From Vespa crabro (Eukaryota; Arthropoda; Insecta; Hymenoptera; Vespidae), in assembly GCF_910589235.1 (NCBI RefSeq), contig NC_060976.1:4294253-4358252 (forward strand): 64,000 nt of DNA. Reading direction: 5' to 3'. The position numbers and the translations under genes were made by a program. The notes under the pieces are model-generated. The model saw only the letters and a program-made list of their open reading frames with translations, searched no databases and was not told the origin of the DNA. Of the stretch, positions 14,256 to 27,667 are shown piece after piece (the stretch's first letter is position 1; each line of letters begins with the position of its first letter).

Positions 14256-16065
14256 GACTCGTCGAAAAAACAAATTTCTCGATACTATTTATCCGTCGAC
14301 ATTACACACGCGGCAAGGGCGGGACGATTGATTTGCAGAAACTCGGCAAATACACGGTCATGCGAATTTCCGTTGTTACGAGCTACTAGAAAGGATTCAA
14401 TTAACCAATTCCGGACATTCCTTTTAGCGCGAGCTTTGAACGAAGTCGTGTCCATCGCCCCCTTAGAGCGTTATCCCGTTCTTTCAGTCTCGCCTCAGGG
14501 ATTTCTCCGACAATTTTATTTCTCAGCTCTTTCTCTCGCGGATGTTGCACGTGGATATGTACGTTCCTCTATAAACAGCCTTTAGAGAAAGCACCCCGAC
14601 AACTTTATTATACGTGTGATTGATTTTAAATTTCCTAGGTGCAATTATAGGGAGGGGGAAAAAAAGAAAAAAGAAAGAAAGAAAAAAGAAAAGAAAAAAA
14701 AAGAAAAAAAAAGGAAGAAAGAAAAAGAAATACCCAAAAGCAATTACTTTTTCGAGGATCTTCATATACTTTGCGCGCAGACACTGGCGCGCGACCCTTG
14801 TGCTAACTGATATAGAAAAGACAAGTCTTTGATTATCACGTTGCAAAAATACGATGTTCGCTTATTTCATTGGATTCTCCATGGCTTTATGTCGGATTCT
14901 CATTCTCGTCGCAAAAAAAAAAAATCATTATGCAATGCTATTTCGAGAAAATTTTAATTAGCCAGTAAAAGCTTTAAGCCGATGGAGGGACTACAGAGCG
15001 CACTTTTAATTACGATCCCGTGACTTCTCCAAATATGTTCGCAACTATACGTCGGAGGAACAACTTTCTCTGTTTTCGTTCGCTCCGTTGAGAGAGAAAC
15101 TCAATGGGAGCCTCGCGTCTCTCATTCTCTCTCTACTCGTGCCCGTTACTCATCGGGTAACCGCATAATAATCTTTCTCGACTGTCCTCTTTCTCCTGAT
15201 AATACGAAAGTACGGAATATGTACTGATAATAGATACGACAGTACGAAATATATTGTCCCTATATTTTTTAACTTCTTTCACAGAATATATTATATACAA
15301 CCGATATATCTACGTAGGTATATAAAAATAGGATCTCCAAGAAGAAAAAAGGGAGGAAAAGTTTATTCCATTTATCGATTCGCCCTCGATTCTACCATAT
15401 CTCTCGTTGTATTTTAGAATCGCGAAACAATGAAATATAACCGAATACATTTTCAGCCTCCTTCAGGAAGAATATTTCCGTCCTTTCGTAAACGAACGAA
15501 TATAACAAGTTCCCTTCTTCGACGAACGTTCATCTCGTTCTGGCATCCTATGCGGTGGTCTAGGTTTTGAGTTAACTATGTAGATACATCGAGCTCGATA
15601 CCAAATACCACAGACATGGAGGTCTCCATGCGGATTTGACGATAACCTCGGTTCCGCCACGAAGCAATCAGAGGCAGTCGGATTATGTGGCATTTATCCA
15701 CGTTCGCTGATTCGGCGAGGTAAAATCTCCAAGTAAGAGAGAGCAAGAATGGAACTCGCCAAAGGGAGAAGATATTCGTAGAGTTGCGCGAGGACGAACG
15801 AAAAAAGAAGAAGGGAAAGACCTGCCTAATACGGATGAGAAAGGATCGATCAAGCTGATTATTCCAAAGAATTCCTTTTTTCCATGTCTCTTTTGCGTTA
15901 AAAGACGGTTGTCGCGATAAACGACAGCTTACCGATAATCGATATGTTGTTTTTAACGGGTAGTAAGCTCGGACGTTAACTCACCGACAAATCGCCAGCA
16001 TTTTTGACGAAGAATCATGGTCTTGCGCCTAAACGGTACATGTCCGTCTCTGTCTGTGTATGCAT

Positions 16066-16069
<4 letters not shown>

Positions 16070-16106
<37 letters not shown>
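16070..16106. repeat. (TA)n microsatellite
   Basis: Pure TA tract of about 36 bases. Confidence 0.9.
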
Positions 16107-16107
<1 letters not shown>

Positions 16108-17624
16108 GCACACAATATGCGATATATGTGATATACGCTGGGCCAACAGTGACCACCGTAATGATCATTTCTGCATAAAGGAACGAATCGATTAATCAAA
16201 ATTTAATTACTCCATTGTTCGAGAGACGAACGCGAACGATAGGGACGATACTAAATGCCTGGTGCTCTTTCGATATAGTGCAACGCGAACGTTATTTATC
16301 GTGGTATCGTGATTACGTAGATGAATCTGAAAATTGTGAGGGAAAATCGATCGTCAGCAAACGACGTATCCAGAGAAAAAAGTTTTCTCTTAAATCTCTA
16401 ACTGCTTTTTTCATTCAATTTCTTTCGAAGACTAATATCAATATCGGATTGAATTTCTCCAGGATAAGGAGCATCTGTTTCATATTACGTGCAATTTCAT
16501 TACTTAGCATATAGAAACAGAGGATAGAATTTGCTATATCACGGATTTAATTACTTTCGGTCGAGCGAAATCTTGAGAAACTCTAACGTACCGTAAACGG
16601 AAGACGACTCGCATATACGACCGGAAAGAGAGGGAGAGGGAGAGGGAGAAGGAGAGAGAGGGCGGGAGTAGGAAGTTGAACGACAAAACTCTACAAGTGT
16701 GTCGTCGGGACGTTTATGCTCGCGCTACTTCGACGGTAAGTACAAACTTGACTTGGAAAATTCTTAGCAGACGTAGACAATATCCGGGTCCGATCGCAGA
16801 ATTCGATCCGCGTTACCGTAAACATCCACGAGATCTTCTTTTTCTTTATTCCTCCCAGTTCGCTTTTTTCTACCGTGTCCTCTACTCCCTCTCTTCACTT
16901 TTTACTTCTTAAAACGGAAAGGGAAGGAAAAGCATATACGAGTCATCTAAAGTTCGTCTCGCACGATTTCGAAGGCAGACGAGATCGGATCTTTGCAAAC
17001 TTTTCGCATTAATAATTCCCTACCGCGATCGGAATTATAAATCAAATTTCTACGGTATCCTTCCTATGAGGAATGCTCCAAAGTCTTGCGGCTTTCGAAA
17101 GACACGTACGATCCTCCGTAAATTTCTTTTACGAGAGTGGAAAACTTTCCCCGTCTCCTCTTTTTATTTTTCTCTCTTTTTGTGTGTACATATTTTTTTC
17201 TTCCTTTTTTTCCTCTTCCTACATAGACACAAAAGACAATCGTATCGAAATAAAATATCTTCTTAGCCCTCCTTCGTATTACCACTGAAAAATAAAAGTT
17301 TCGAGCAAAAGAAATAGTAATTCGTTTCGTTATAATTTACATTGGGAAATGGTGACCGAAAATGCGAATTTTGCTAAAAGGCAAGGCGGAGAGTCCCTTT
17401 CGTCGAAAGGACACGAAGAGTTCGCGGTTGGCTTAAACATGCAAACGCGATTTTTCCAAATCGTCGTAATTCTCGACGAAAGTGCGAGAGTAGAAGAGCG
17501 AGGCTACGTGCTGCAGCTGTTGCGAGCTGAAAGCAAACAGGGTGCATGGAAACGAATAAACTATGACAGGGTGCATGGAAGCCATTCCACGCGCTGGCAA
17601 AGAAGAGAAGGCGAGATAGAGAAG

Positions 17625-17626
<2 letters not shown>

Positions 17627-17690
<64 letters not shown>
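17627..17690. repeat. (GA)n microsatellite
   Basis: About 64 bases of GA with one GG interruption near the right end. Just upstream, the 15-base word ACAGGGTGCATGGAA occurs twice about 30 bases apart. Confidence 0.95.
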
Positions 17691-19190
17691 CACAAACTTT
17701 CCTCTCGCATATAAACTCGTTTCAGCGGACTCGATCCAGTCCGACGATTCTGCTTACTCCCGTGTATCTCTCTTCTACGAATGACGTCATAAAATTGAAA
17801 TTCTACTGCAAAAAGGGTAAACGGAGGAAAAAAGTTAATCGTTTGAAGAATCTCCACCGGCCGATCGATCGACCACGAACCTTTCATCGCACATATTCCA
17901 AGCATCCAGAGGGGGCGAACTAATTCTGTCTTATGTCAACCGATTAGCGGTGCGAAGTAGAATTATGGAAAATCGATCGTCGCGCTAGTCCTTTGCTTGT
18001 ACCTTGCCCGATGACATAATAATTATCATGGAAAAGCATAAGAGCGATCGCGGCAGTGAGGAGACTCGTCGTTCGGTGATCCGTGACAATATTTAATCTA
18101 AGATCTAAGTTAACCCAAAATCTTTAAAATCAAAAGAGAGAGTTTGCAACGTTCTATCGATCGATCGCTGGATCAACGTTACAACGATAATGCAGCAAGT
18201 TGTAAAACTGTCGAGAAACGTGCCAAACTGTTTTATGGCGGATCGATTTAAATTTATTCACTGTAAGGACATTTATCGTTTCTATCACATTGTTATCACG
18301 TACGAGTACCATCTTTTTAGGTGCATACACGCACCTGTGACTTTGATATCTTCGATGCGCACACATCCCTACGGATTACGATACAAAGTAGAAAAGCGTG
18401 AAACCGATAGTTTTGTTAAGCGTAATCGTGCATCCGAGCGTAAATACGTGTGTGCGCGCGTAGAGGAAAGGCCAAGGATCTACGATTAGAAAACAATACG
18501 TGATAGTGCAATAAAAATACATCACCACAGATTTCTTTCTCTCTCTCTCTCTCTCTTATTATATTATATCCCTTTACTACGATACGCAATACGATAGACT
18601 CGTCCTAAAGAGAATTCGACGTGTAATTCGACAAAGGGATAAAATCGATATCAAATATCAATTGGTACGAAAGTCCACGACGATCGGTAAATAGTTTCCT
18701 CGACGCGTCCTCGTTACGATTAAATCGACAAAACGATCGAGATGCGCATTGTAAAACAATAACAACCCAATGGAAAATCGATTTTATAAAGGAACACATA
18801 CGCGGACTTGGCATTTGATAAATTCTATCGAAAATCAAAAATCGATTGATCGAACTCGATTAATTTTACTTCAACCAAGTTGGTACACTTCGTCTTTCTA
18901 CTCGATTTTTTAGTTATGGCTGGTCTTTGATGGTTACTCGATCGAGCAAGTTAAAAGAAACGTCGTTGTTGCCAAGAGAATCGTTCGCGACTGTATCCCT
19001 CTTTCATTCCCCGGTATAAAAATGTATGTACTGTCGCTCGACGAAAAAAGAGGCTACGTGAATTATAATAGAAATCCGTACTTTTAGAAAAGCTTTTAAA
19101 GGATTACTGCAGTCGGTCGGTAACATCTTTCACTTATTTACGAACGAAAGCGGAGATGACTGCACTCCACTGGCTTTGTATTCCAACAGG

Positions 19191-19220
19191 TGCTGTTGCT
19201 GCTGCTGCTGCTGCTGCTGT
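19191..19220. repeat. (CTG)n trinucleotide repeat
   Basis: About ten CTG/GCT units. Depending on frame this reads poly-Leu, poly-Ala or poly-Cys. No splice-supported gene was found around it. Confidence 0.85.
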
Positions 19221-19604
19221 GTATCGCGGTGAAAAGCTCGGACCTCGCCTTCTCATAAACAAGTAATTCTCTTTTAGACTTTCAAATCGGCAGTGATAGC
19301 TCTTACTTTGTACTCCCGCGCGCACTGCCATTTTTAAATTTTTATGGAATTCTCTTAAATGCTCGTCGAGACGGTTATCAGTTGAATAACAATCGTTTAA
19401 TCGGATGACTCGAGTGGAAAATAAAAAAGCGAAAGTATTCTGTCGTCGTAAAATATGTAAATCTTGGGCGGGTCGCGATCCGACGTAAGATAAAATGAAA
19501 ATTGTATAATATTTAGAAAAGAAAATAGCGCGATTAGAAAGGAACACTCGTGAACTTTTGAGCTTTTCGTCCTAACGAAATAGCAAGACAGCACCCTTGT
19601 GCCT

Positions 19605-19606
<2 letters not shown>

Positions 19607-19665
<59 letters not shown>
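19607..19665. repeat. (CT)n microsatellite
   Basis: Pure CT tract of about 58 bases. Confidence 0.95.
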
Positions 19666-19667
<2 letters not shown>

Positions 19668-20984
19668 GCCCCCGTTTCTGTTCAGCAATAGAACCGTGTC
19701 CATTTCATCAGGAGCGACTTCGCCGAGGGAGAACGACGACATGCTCCATTTAATGGCGTCGTACCGTAAGACAAAAGAAAAACTTTGCTTCTCTTCCTCG
19801 CGAACAGGGTCGGCCTTTATCGGTTTCGACGTCACAACGGCATTAAATGAATGAGATCGTGAGAGATAGAGGAAGAAGGAATAGAATGAAATGGCACAAG
19901 CTTGCTCGAATTTCTAAATCCAAGTCCCCGCTTCTTTCCATCTCTCATTCAGCCTTTTCATTCGATCCGTCTCCATTGACCGTATCATTTTTAAACGGTC
20001 AATGTTTCATCAACACGCGCCACGCTGTTCGAGTTTAATCAAACTTTTAAAAGACTTCCGGCGCCGAGCGAAGCAGATTCGCGGATTCAGAACGAACTTC
20101 CGGTACGAATCCGGTAATCCGATGGACTTTCGCCGCCGTCGTTTTTGTCTTCGTCTTCGCGATAAAGAAGAAGAAGAAAAAGGTATAGTCTTTTGGAAAA
20201 TGGAAACCTCCATAGAATCGAATCTTTTGCGAATTTCACGAAGCGCACTCGTTTCTTCCGGTGACTCGATCTTTTCAATTTTCCTTTCTCGCTTTGCCTC
20301 TCATTCATACCACTTTTACTTTTCCATCCAAAGCTTTGGCCAACTCCGTCGAGTTTTACTTTGGTAGAATTTTCTGATCTCCTTTTTATTATTTTATTTT
20401 TATATTTCTTATTTTTTATCGACAATTATATTATTGACAAATATTAAAAGAGAAGAAAGTGATTTTCTTTACGGCACCTAGTTCGCTCGATATTTTAACC
20501 GTCGATCATCTTATTATTTTTTCTTTGAACGAACGAATCTTGGTTAACAGAAGCAACGAGGTGCGAAAAAAAGTAGATTTTAACGGAGTCCCCGGGCTTA
20601 CCATCGCTCGCAATGTTTCCTGAGAACACATCCAAGATGAACACGCCAAGTGCTCTTTCGTTCTTTCTATCTCTTAAGCAAGCGACGAAGGAAAAGAGAA
20701 CCGTGAAGAGAAAGTAAAAAAAAGCCCGATGCTGCCTGCCTCATCGCGCTATCAAAATATTTTCAGAATCAATAAAATATTTTCTAGTCGAATGTCCAAC
20801 ATTATTAAATCTCTATCGTATCCCGTATATATGAGTTCACAAATGTTCGTAGATACTCTACGTGATAAAGTAAAAAAAATTAACCGATGTTTGTTTCTAA
20901 GATAAATTCTTATTATCATAAAAACTCACTTTCAAGGGAGATAAATGATGATATCATACATATTCGCTAACCCAAGGATTAGAC

Positions 20985-20987
<3 letters not shown>

Positions 20988-21079
<92 letters not shown>
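20988..21079. repeat. (TA)n microsatellite, about 90 bp
   Basis: Longest pure TA tract in the window. A second TA tract of about 40 bases follows at roughly 21214-21254. Confidence 0.95.
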
Positions 21080-21081
<2 letters not shown>

Positions 21082-21212
21082 ATATATATAATTATGCAAG
21101 AGGAAAATGTCTTCTTATCCGAAAGGTGACCATGATGGACGCAGTAGACCACGTAAGAAATCATTCCATGGAAATCGATATGCCAACAAAGAAAGAGTAA
21201 CTAAACCGAACA

Positions 21213-21256
<44 letters not shown>

Positions 21257-23225
21257 TTTCGTCTTTTACGATATAAATGATGAGAATCATAAAGAGATAT
21301 GTATGTACGGTTTAAGGCGAGTTACCGTAAAATATGTATACATTTTTAGGATACCAACTCGGCTTGTTTGTGCTGCTTTAGAAACTTTATGATAGTCGTA
21401 AAAGGTGAGGCGGATGGTAATATGCGATAAAGCGGCAGCTCGTATTCGCCAAGTTCTTTCCGTATTTAGAATCGGAACGGATAGCACGTAGAAACAAAAA
21501 GTACAATGACGAAGAACAACGAGCGTGATTTTATCGGGCGACTGGCCGTCCGCGATGTTCAAAATGCAATTTGCATCGACGACGAATGCCCGTGGAAATT
21601 ACAAATGCACTCTGATTAGAGCGAACTTTTCCAAGCGTTCGTTCGTTCGCCCATCCATTCGTTGGTTCGTCCGTCCGTTCGTTGGCCCATAGAAACGGGA
21701 AAGAAGAGATGGAGGATATACATATACGCACGTAGGATGGCTCTGTGTGTGTACGCGTATATATACATACATATATACATATATATGTATATAGAAAGAG
21801 AGAGAGAGAGAAAGAAATGGACGAAGAGAGGAAATGCAAAAAGATTTACTTAGGCTAATTGCATGAGATATGCGATTGTTTCATGCATATTCAGCAGGCA
21901 CGAGACTCAGGAGGTGGGAATGGCTGATCGTTGTTTCTTCTTCAAGAGAAATGTCTTTCCTTTCTCCTTCCGTGTCTTTCTTCTCCGTGTGTACGGTCCA
22001 AGGAAAAGCACGTGGTTGAAAAGGCAAAGGTAGTACGGATCTCTTGTGAAAATATCTCGTACGCGACTCGTTAAATTCGTTAAGATCATGCTAAACCGCG
22101 AAGGTACGATGCTTTATATCGATTAAAATTCAGTCGGCGCGACTCGTTGAAATTAATCGTTCGACGACGACGAGAGAAAAAATAACAGCGAAGGTAAAGA
22201 TGAAAGAAAAAAGGAAAGAAAAGAGAAAAGAGACGTTATCATAGACGAATATCGATCCTGAAATATACCCGGACGTGAATAACGATTTCATGAAATTCAA
22301 AGACTCCTCCGATCGTGACAACGAAAGAAATAATCACCTTAACGGGGATGAACGGAAATACAGTTGATGAAATTTCTATCCTTTTTCTTAGAAACAAAGA
22401 AAAATCTAAGTAACGTTCGATAATCGTTAGACTCGAAATTATCACGTTCGATGATCATTCGCACAAACATAAATATCGTTTATCGCATAAAATCTAGCCG
22501 TAGTAAAATTTCATCGACTCAACGCGAAAAAAAGAACGTTTGCCTGTTAAACGGAATAATTAAAATTCCTTGATTACAAGAATTGGTCCATTTGATAATT
22601 ACACTTTTTGCTCCAAGTTAGCTTTCTTTTTTCCTTATCCATGTCGGATTTTATATATTAACGTAACGCGCCATACTATCTAACATATAATACTTTTCCT
22701 CGCAAATGAACTATGATTAAAGTGCATAGACCGCGATGGTTTTACACGAAACAAAGCGAAAATATACGCGACGTCAATGTAATACGAACCGTAAGTAAGA
22801 GCGCAACGTAATTAACGTTTGTCCGAAAATCATGGCTTAAAAAATATGCGAAGAACATAGAGACGAATGGCAGTTCGGAAAATCCACGCGTGCGTATTCG
22901 GATTAGCTCGAATAATGTGACGACTGATGAAACTTTATGGAATGAAGCGGATTAACTTGGCAAAAGAGACTCATAAGTGGGGCGTTTGAGAACGATTTGA
23001 AAAAATAAAAAAACAAAAAAGAAAATCATACGATACTTTGGACATAATGCATCTTTGTTGACGAAGGAAAAAGATTATGCGAAATCATTTTAAGATTGAT
23101 TAAAGATCAATGTTACGTTAACGATATAAGATTTTACAGAGGAAAAAAGAATAAGTTCGTTCGCTTCTAACTCGACGACGACGACGACACGATCGATATT
23201 TCTTCGTGTAATAGGGAGAAGGCGG

Positions 23226-23279
23226 GGGGGGGGGGAGGGAGGGAATTGTACCGGTATTAGTACCGGTATTAATACCGGT
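23226..23279. repeat. Poly-G run followed by repeated ACCGGT palindromes
   Basis: A G-run of about ten bases is followed by three copies of the palindromic core ACCGGT (context TACCGGTATTA) within about 35 bases. No function is inferred. Confidence 0.6.
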
Positions 23280-24220
23280 TAATCGAAAATTTGGAAAAGT
23301 CCGGTTCTCTCGATTGCCTTCGCTTCCAAGTTCGCAACTCGAAAGGGAAAGATCGATAGGTCGATAAGTCGAACGATCGTTCGAGTGACGAAGCGCTCGA
23401 AGAACGAGATTAGTAAACGAATTCTCCCTTATAAACTTGTGCACACGCGAGCTAATTCCCGATATATCTATATAGGTAAGCGTGGAGCTGAAAAAATCAC
23501 GGCATTCGTCTCGCGCGATAACAATCGAGCACGTATGTACGTAAATCAATCGCACAAAAGAAAGCTATGTAACGTCGAGCATTAATGAGAACGTAAACGA
23601 ATACAATGAAGCAACGTAATTAACAGATAGACAAGGCTCGAATGACGCTTTATGTTAAAAGTCGTTATGTTAATTTTACACCTAATTGATGTCGCCTAAT
23701 CGATCCTGGGTTTTTTCTTTTCTTTTTTAGCCAACGAATTCCAAGGAGATTACCAAAAAGAAAATGTTTCAAAGCAGACGCATACGTTTCCAATATTAAT
23801 AAATAATTTCGCAATGATCGTCGGCAAGAAACCAAAACGGCATACATATGGATGATTAAAAATTAACTTTAAAATCAGTGATCTTCGATCGTGATTTCAT
23901 TTGGAAAGTGCGAAAAGGCTGAATTTCAAAAACTCGTTCGCCTCTCCTGAAATAGTTTTACTAATAAAAAAATTCTTTCAACTTTTGATAAACGATTCCT
24001 AAAACTTATTCGATACGTATCTCGTTGCTCCTTCGAATTTCCATCAGTGAATTTTCTATCAACGCTAGCTCGTATCAAGCAAAATCCTTCCACTCCTCTC
24101 CCTTTTCCCATCCATCCAAACATCGCAAGGATGATTGATAGCGAAAAAAGTGGGTTGCTGCTAGCTACATTTTTACTAATGTTTGTTTCTCTTTTTTCTC
24201 TCTTTTCCCAAACGCGTATT

Positions 24221-24255
<35 letters not shown>

Positions 24256-24939
24256 CATTATACCGACTCGTAGAAAGTCGCAAAACGAATGCTAAATTCC
24301 GTTTAACATAGAAGCTCCACCGCGAGTATCGAGATTAAGGAAAAGCTCCGTTTTATTCTTACGAAACGATGAAAGCTATCAAATAATATCGTACCATCGT
24401 GTTTATCTTATATGGTTTCCAATAAATACAGTATCCATGTTATATTTAAATATACCTCTTAGTTATGTATAACGAACGGTAGCGTTGTTATTGAATATTA
24501 TATCACTTATGCAATAATTGACGAAGAAATGACCGACGATCGAATCTAACGCACGAATGCTCGTATTTTTCCTAACTTCGATAAGATCGATCGTCGAGTA
24601 GTCGACGAATTAAATAGCAGATCCAATAAATATCGGCAAGATCCAAAAGAGAAAAAAAATGAAAAGGAAAAAAGGCTATACGATACAACTACGCGAACAT
24701 ACCAATTCTACGATGCAATCTACAACATATAGAGTATTGAAATTTACGAGATCACAGAAATTTGATCGATTTGAAACTTTAACCACCAGTAGAGAAAATA
24801 CGTTTCGTTGATCTTGCAGCGATAGAAAAGCGCGCCTTGACGAAAGGATACTTTTACCTCCGTTCCTTGTACGGTAAGAAAAAAGTACGAGGAATTAAAT
24901 GGAATAAATCTAAACGATCTAGATGTATGTGGGACTCAC

Positions 24940-24994
24940 CTGCTAAAAGCACCGTCTGCACGAGAAACAAGAGAGATCGTCGACGGTGTATCAT
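24940..24994 (-). CDS. Probable first coding exon (signal peptide) of a secreted or membrane protein; 5' end only
   Basis: On the minus strand an ATG at 24994 opens 18 codons plus one base and ends at a consensus donor (G|GTGAGT, donor at 24939-24938). The peptide has the plan of a secretion signal: a basic start (MIHRRRS), a hydrophobic core (LLFLVQTVLLA) and a small residue (Ala, then a codon starting with G) at the end. Ending in phase 1 is typical of signal-peptide exons in front of extracellular modules. Later exons would lie at lower coordinates, but I could not identify any, so the gene is unnamed. A long first intron would fit insect Ig-superfamily or receptor genes. It could still be a chance ORF beside a chance donor. 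Confidence 0.45.
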
Positions 24995-25296
24995 TGCGAT
25001 CCTTGTCCGTAGGCTCTACATGAAAGGACTTTTCTGAGAAAAAATCTCGTGATCTAAATCGATCCCAGTTTCTTCTATTCCTTTCGCTATTCCCTTTTTT
25101 AACTAATTTATTCGCTTTTTCTTCCGAACGTAAATCCTTTAGCACGCATCTCCACGTGGCGGAGTCGTGCTGTGAATTTTCCTTTGCTTAACGTCGTAAT
25201 TTCTTCAAACTTTGCCTTAACTAATAAGGAAAACGTCGAGTTTCTTCCTCTTCGAAGATTAACTCGAATAAGAGACGTCAGCGTTGGTCGTTCTTC

Positions 25297-25441
25297 CGAA
25301 CGAACGAACGAACGAACGAACGAACGAACGGACGAACGAACGAACGAACGGACGAACGAACGAACGAACGAACGAACGAACGGACGAACGGACGAACGAA
25401 CGAACGAACGAACGAACGGACGAACGAAGGATCGAATATGG

Positions 25442-25514
<73 letters not shown>
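25297..25514. repeat. Compound (ACGA)n-(GA)n array
   Basis: About 130 bases of CGAA/ACGA tetranucleotides with GGAC variants every 16-28 bases pass, after a short spacer, into about 70 bases of GA. The array is open in several frames on both strands, giving false ORFs of Asn-Glu-Arg-Thr and Val-Arg-Ser-Phe. Confidence 0.9.
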
Positions 25515-25515
<1 letters not shown>

Positions 25516-27142
25516 AGGAAGGAGGAACGAGCGTGCGAGAGAAAATGAAGACAAGCTGCGCGAGCGAAGTCTCGCCTTCGACTGGCGCGCTCCGACGTTT
25601 CCGACCCCTCTGATGACCGCGACGAACCACCTCTACCCCTGTTCTCCTGGACCAATCTCCTATCCCTCCCCCGTCGTCATACACCTTCTTCGTTTTGTCT
25701 ACTAATTTGCGATTTAGTAGGACTCGCAGGCGCACGCCACCTTGCCAAAAGGACAATGAATTCATCGGCTAGACTTATGGTTTTGTTAAAATACGAGGGC
25801 GCGCGCAAGCACATACACGCACACTTCCTAATCGAATCTAAACGCCTGATAGAACGGGGGTATTCGAATCTCTTGCTTATCGTACACTTTGTTTTGGACC
25901 TTTCCTAATTGTCGCGTAACGCGTTTATAAGTGAATCTTTTCATTTCCTCATTCGTTGACAGTTTTTTTTCATTTATTTCTTTTTATTCCTCCTCCAAGA
26001 AGATAAATAACTTTATACCGAAGATGATAATATTATCACGAAGACATTTTTGTTCGATTTGAACTTATCGCATCTCAAAGTAATATCTAACGCAATAAGA
26101 CTTTGATGATATAAGCCGCGCACGGTGATAATTGCAAAATTAACGGGGCAAAACTTATCAAGCCACTTTATCTAATCAATCGAATTAATACGAATTAATC
26201 GAACAGCGAAACAGAATTTCGAACTTTCCATGAGAATTAATAACCAGGTCTATTTAATTAGATCATTTACCTTTTGATAATGATAATCACCGCCGATAAA
26301 AACTTCCATCTTTCCTGTACTCGTCGTTCCCAGCTTTTACAACAAAGCGTCCATCTGCGTAATTCTGGAAAACATAAATACTTATGTACACATTTACGGG
26401 TTTTTTTTTTATAAGATTTATAAATCAAACAAAATTTTAGCTTTGCCAATTTATCGGTTACCTAATAACTTTTGCGTGTGTACAGAGCCGATTATAATAT
26501 ATCATTTGCTTCTTCGACTCGTGAGTACAGATATAGGTTATATCCGATCAAAATAGATTTCATGCACTTAAACGACAATTAAGGAATGAGAAACTGTCGA
26601 GTTAATTTTTAACCGAATAAAAGGTTAATATCCGTAATTCCTTGTGCACGACTTATTACTATTACGTTTCGCTGCGACGCAACGTATTTCCTATTTACGG
26701 AAGCAAATTTCAATGATACTTTTTAATTGATTAATAACGGCACAATAATTATTATAACAAATATTAGAAATTTTCAAACGAAATAATCGCCCGATCTTGG
26801 ATATACTTTTCGGCCTGGTATATTGGCGCGAACGGGATCCTCCAACGAACAACCGGAAATGCCATGGCGAATAATATTAGTCGAATGTAAATATATTATG
26901 TATATCCTTTCGAAGAAATAAGTGAATAAGAATGAGATTAAGGTTAAAATAAAAATTTTTATCATTTTTACATCCTTTCTTGGTAAATATTTATTAAACG
27001 ATAAGAAGATATGAGTAGATAATATGAGAATAATTTGCCCGCGCTACGATCGTTTCTTCATTGAAAATCAGCCGTTAAGATCTTCGCGTGTTGCGCAACG
27101 GACGTTTAGATTCGGAAGCATTGCTACTTTTGGCGCCAAGCA
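25515..27142. other. Intergenic stretch upstream of RCC1
   Basis: No coding feature is supported. The sequence becomes markedly more AT-rich towards RCC1 and probably contains its promoter and 5' untranslated exon. Confidence 0.5.
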
Positions 27143-27629
27143 AGTAAAAAGCACGGTACAATCGTATTCCACGGCAAGTGCTGCGAAATATTAGTATGTA
27201 TAAGTACGGCAATATTAAAATTGCCTTAAAGACTACGTGTAACAGTCATGAGAAATATATTAAAAGAACATTTATCAACATAACCTAAAAAATGTTATAG
27301 TGCCGCCAAGGAAAGCCACTAAACGAACCGCCCAAGCTCCTCCGGCGGGACAAAAGAGGTCTAAGCAGCAAAAAAAAAAGCAAGGTAAAAATTTCACTTG
27401 CTATTTGTCTAGGCAAATTTCAAATTTCACTTTTATTTAAGCCGATAAACAATTCGAAAAGTAAAGATAGCATGTACTTCTTTAACTGCCAGGCTAATAT
27501 CACTGCATTTTTTTTAGATCACGTCCGTTTAATTGCATTTCACATTGTGGGAGTTTCTACTAAAATATTTATTATGGAAACATCGCTAAAATTCTTTCTT
27601 TCATTCGCAATTTTCCTTTTTCTTCTTTT

Positions 27630-27667
<38 letters not shown>

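Larger units (their letters stand above)
1..24939. other. Repeat-rich stretch without a supported gene
   Basis: I found no recognisable protein domain, RNA gene or transposon here on either strand. Long open frames occur, but they are mostly translations of microsatellites (Ser-Leu, Arg-Glu, Ile-Tyr runs) or low-complexity text without splice-supported continuation. The stretch is CpG-frequent and studded with (GA)n, (TA)n and (ACGA)n arrays, listed separately where long. Because a probable first coding exon on the minus strand sits at its right edge, much of it may be a long intron of that gene. Short coding exons of under about 60 codons could have been missed. Confidence 0.5.

Noticed and set aside
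15463..15720. Possible short exon on either strand in a less repetitive patch
   Set aside because: Frames such as METSMSVVFGIEL looked protein-like, but I could not find a matching acceptor and donor or any family.
16676..16735. Possible exon ending at a strong donor (ACG|GTAAGT)
   Set aside because: The frame begins at a non-ATG codon after a GA-rich stretch and codes for nothing recognisable. It may be an untranslated exon but is unsupported.
25172..25765. Several long overlapping open frames on both strands (up to 177 codons)
   Set aside because: They are translations of the ACGA and GA arrays, open in several frames at once, with no domain or splice support.
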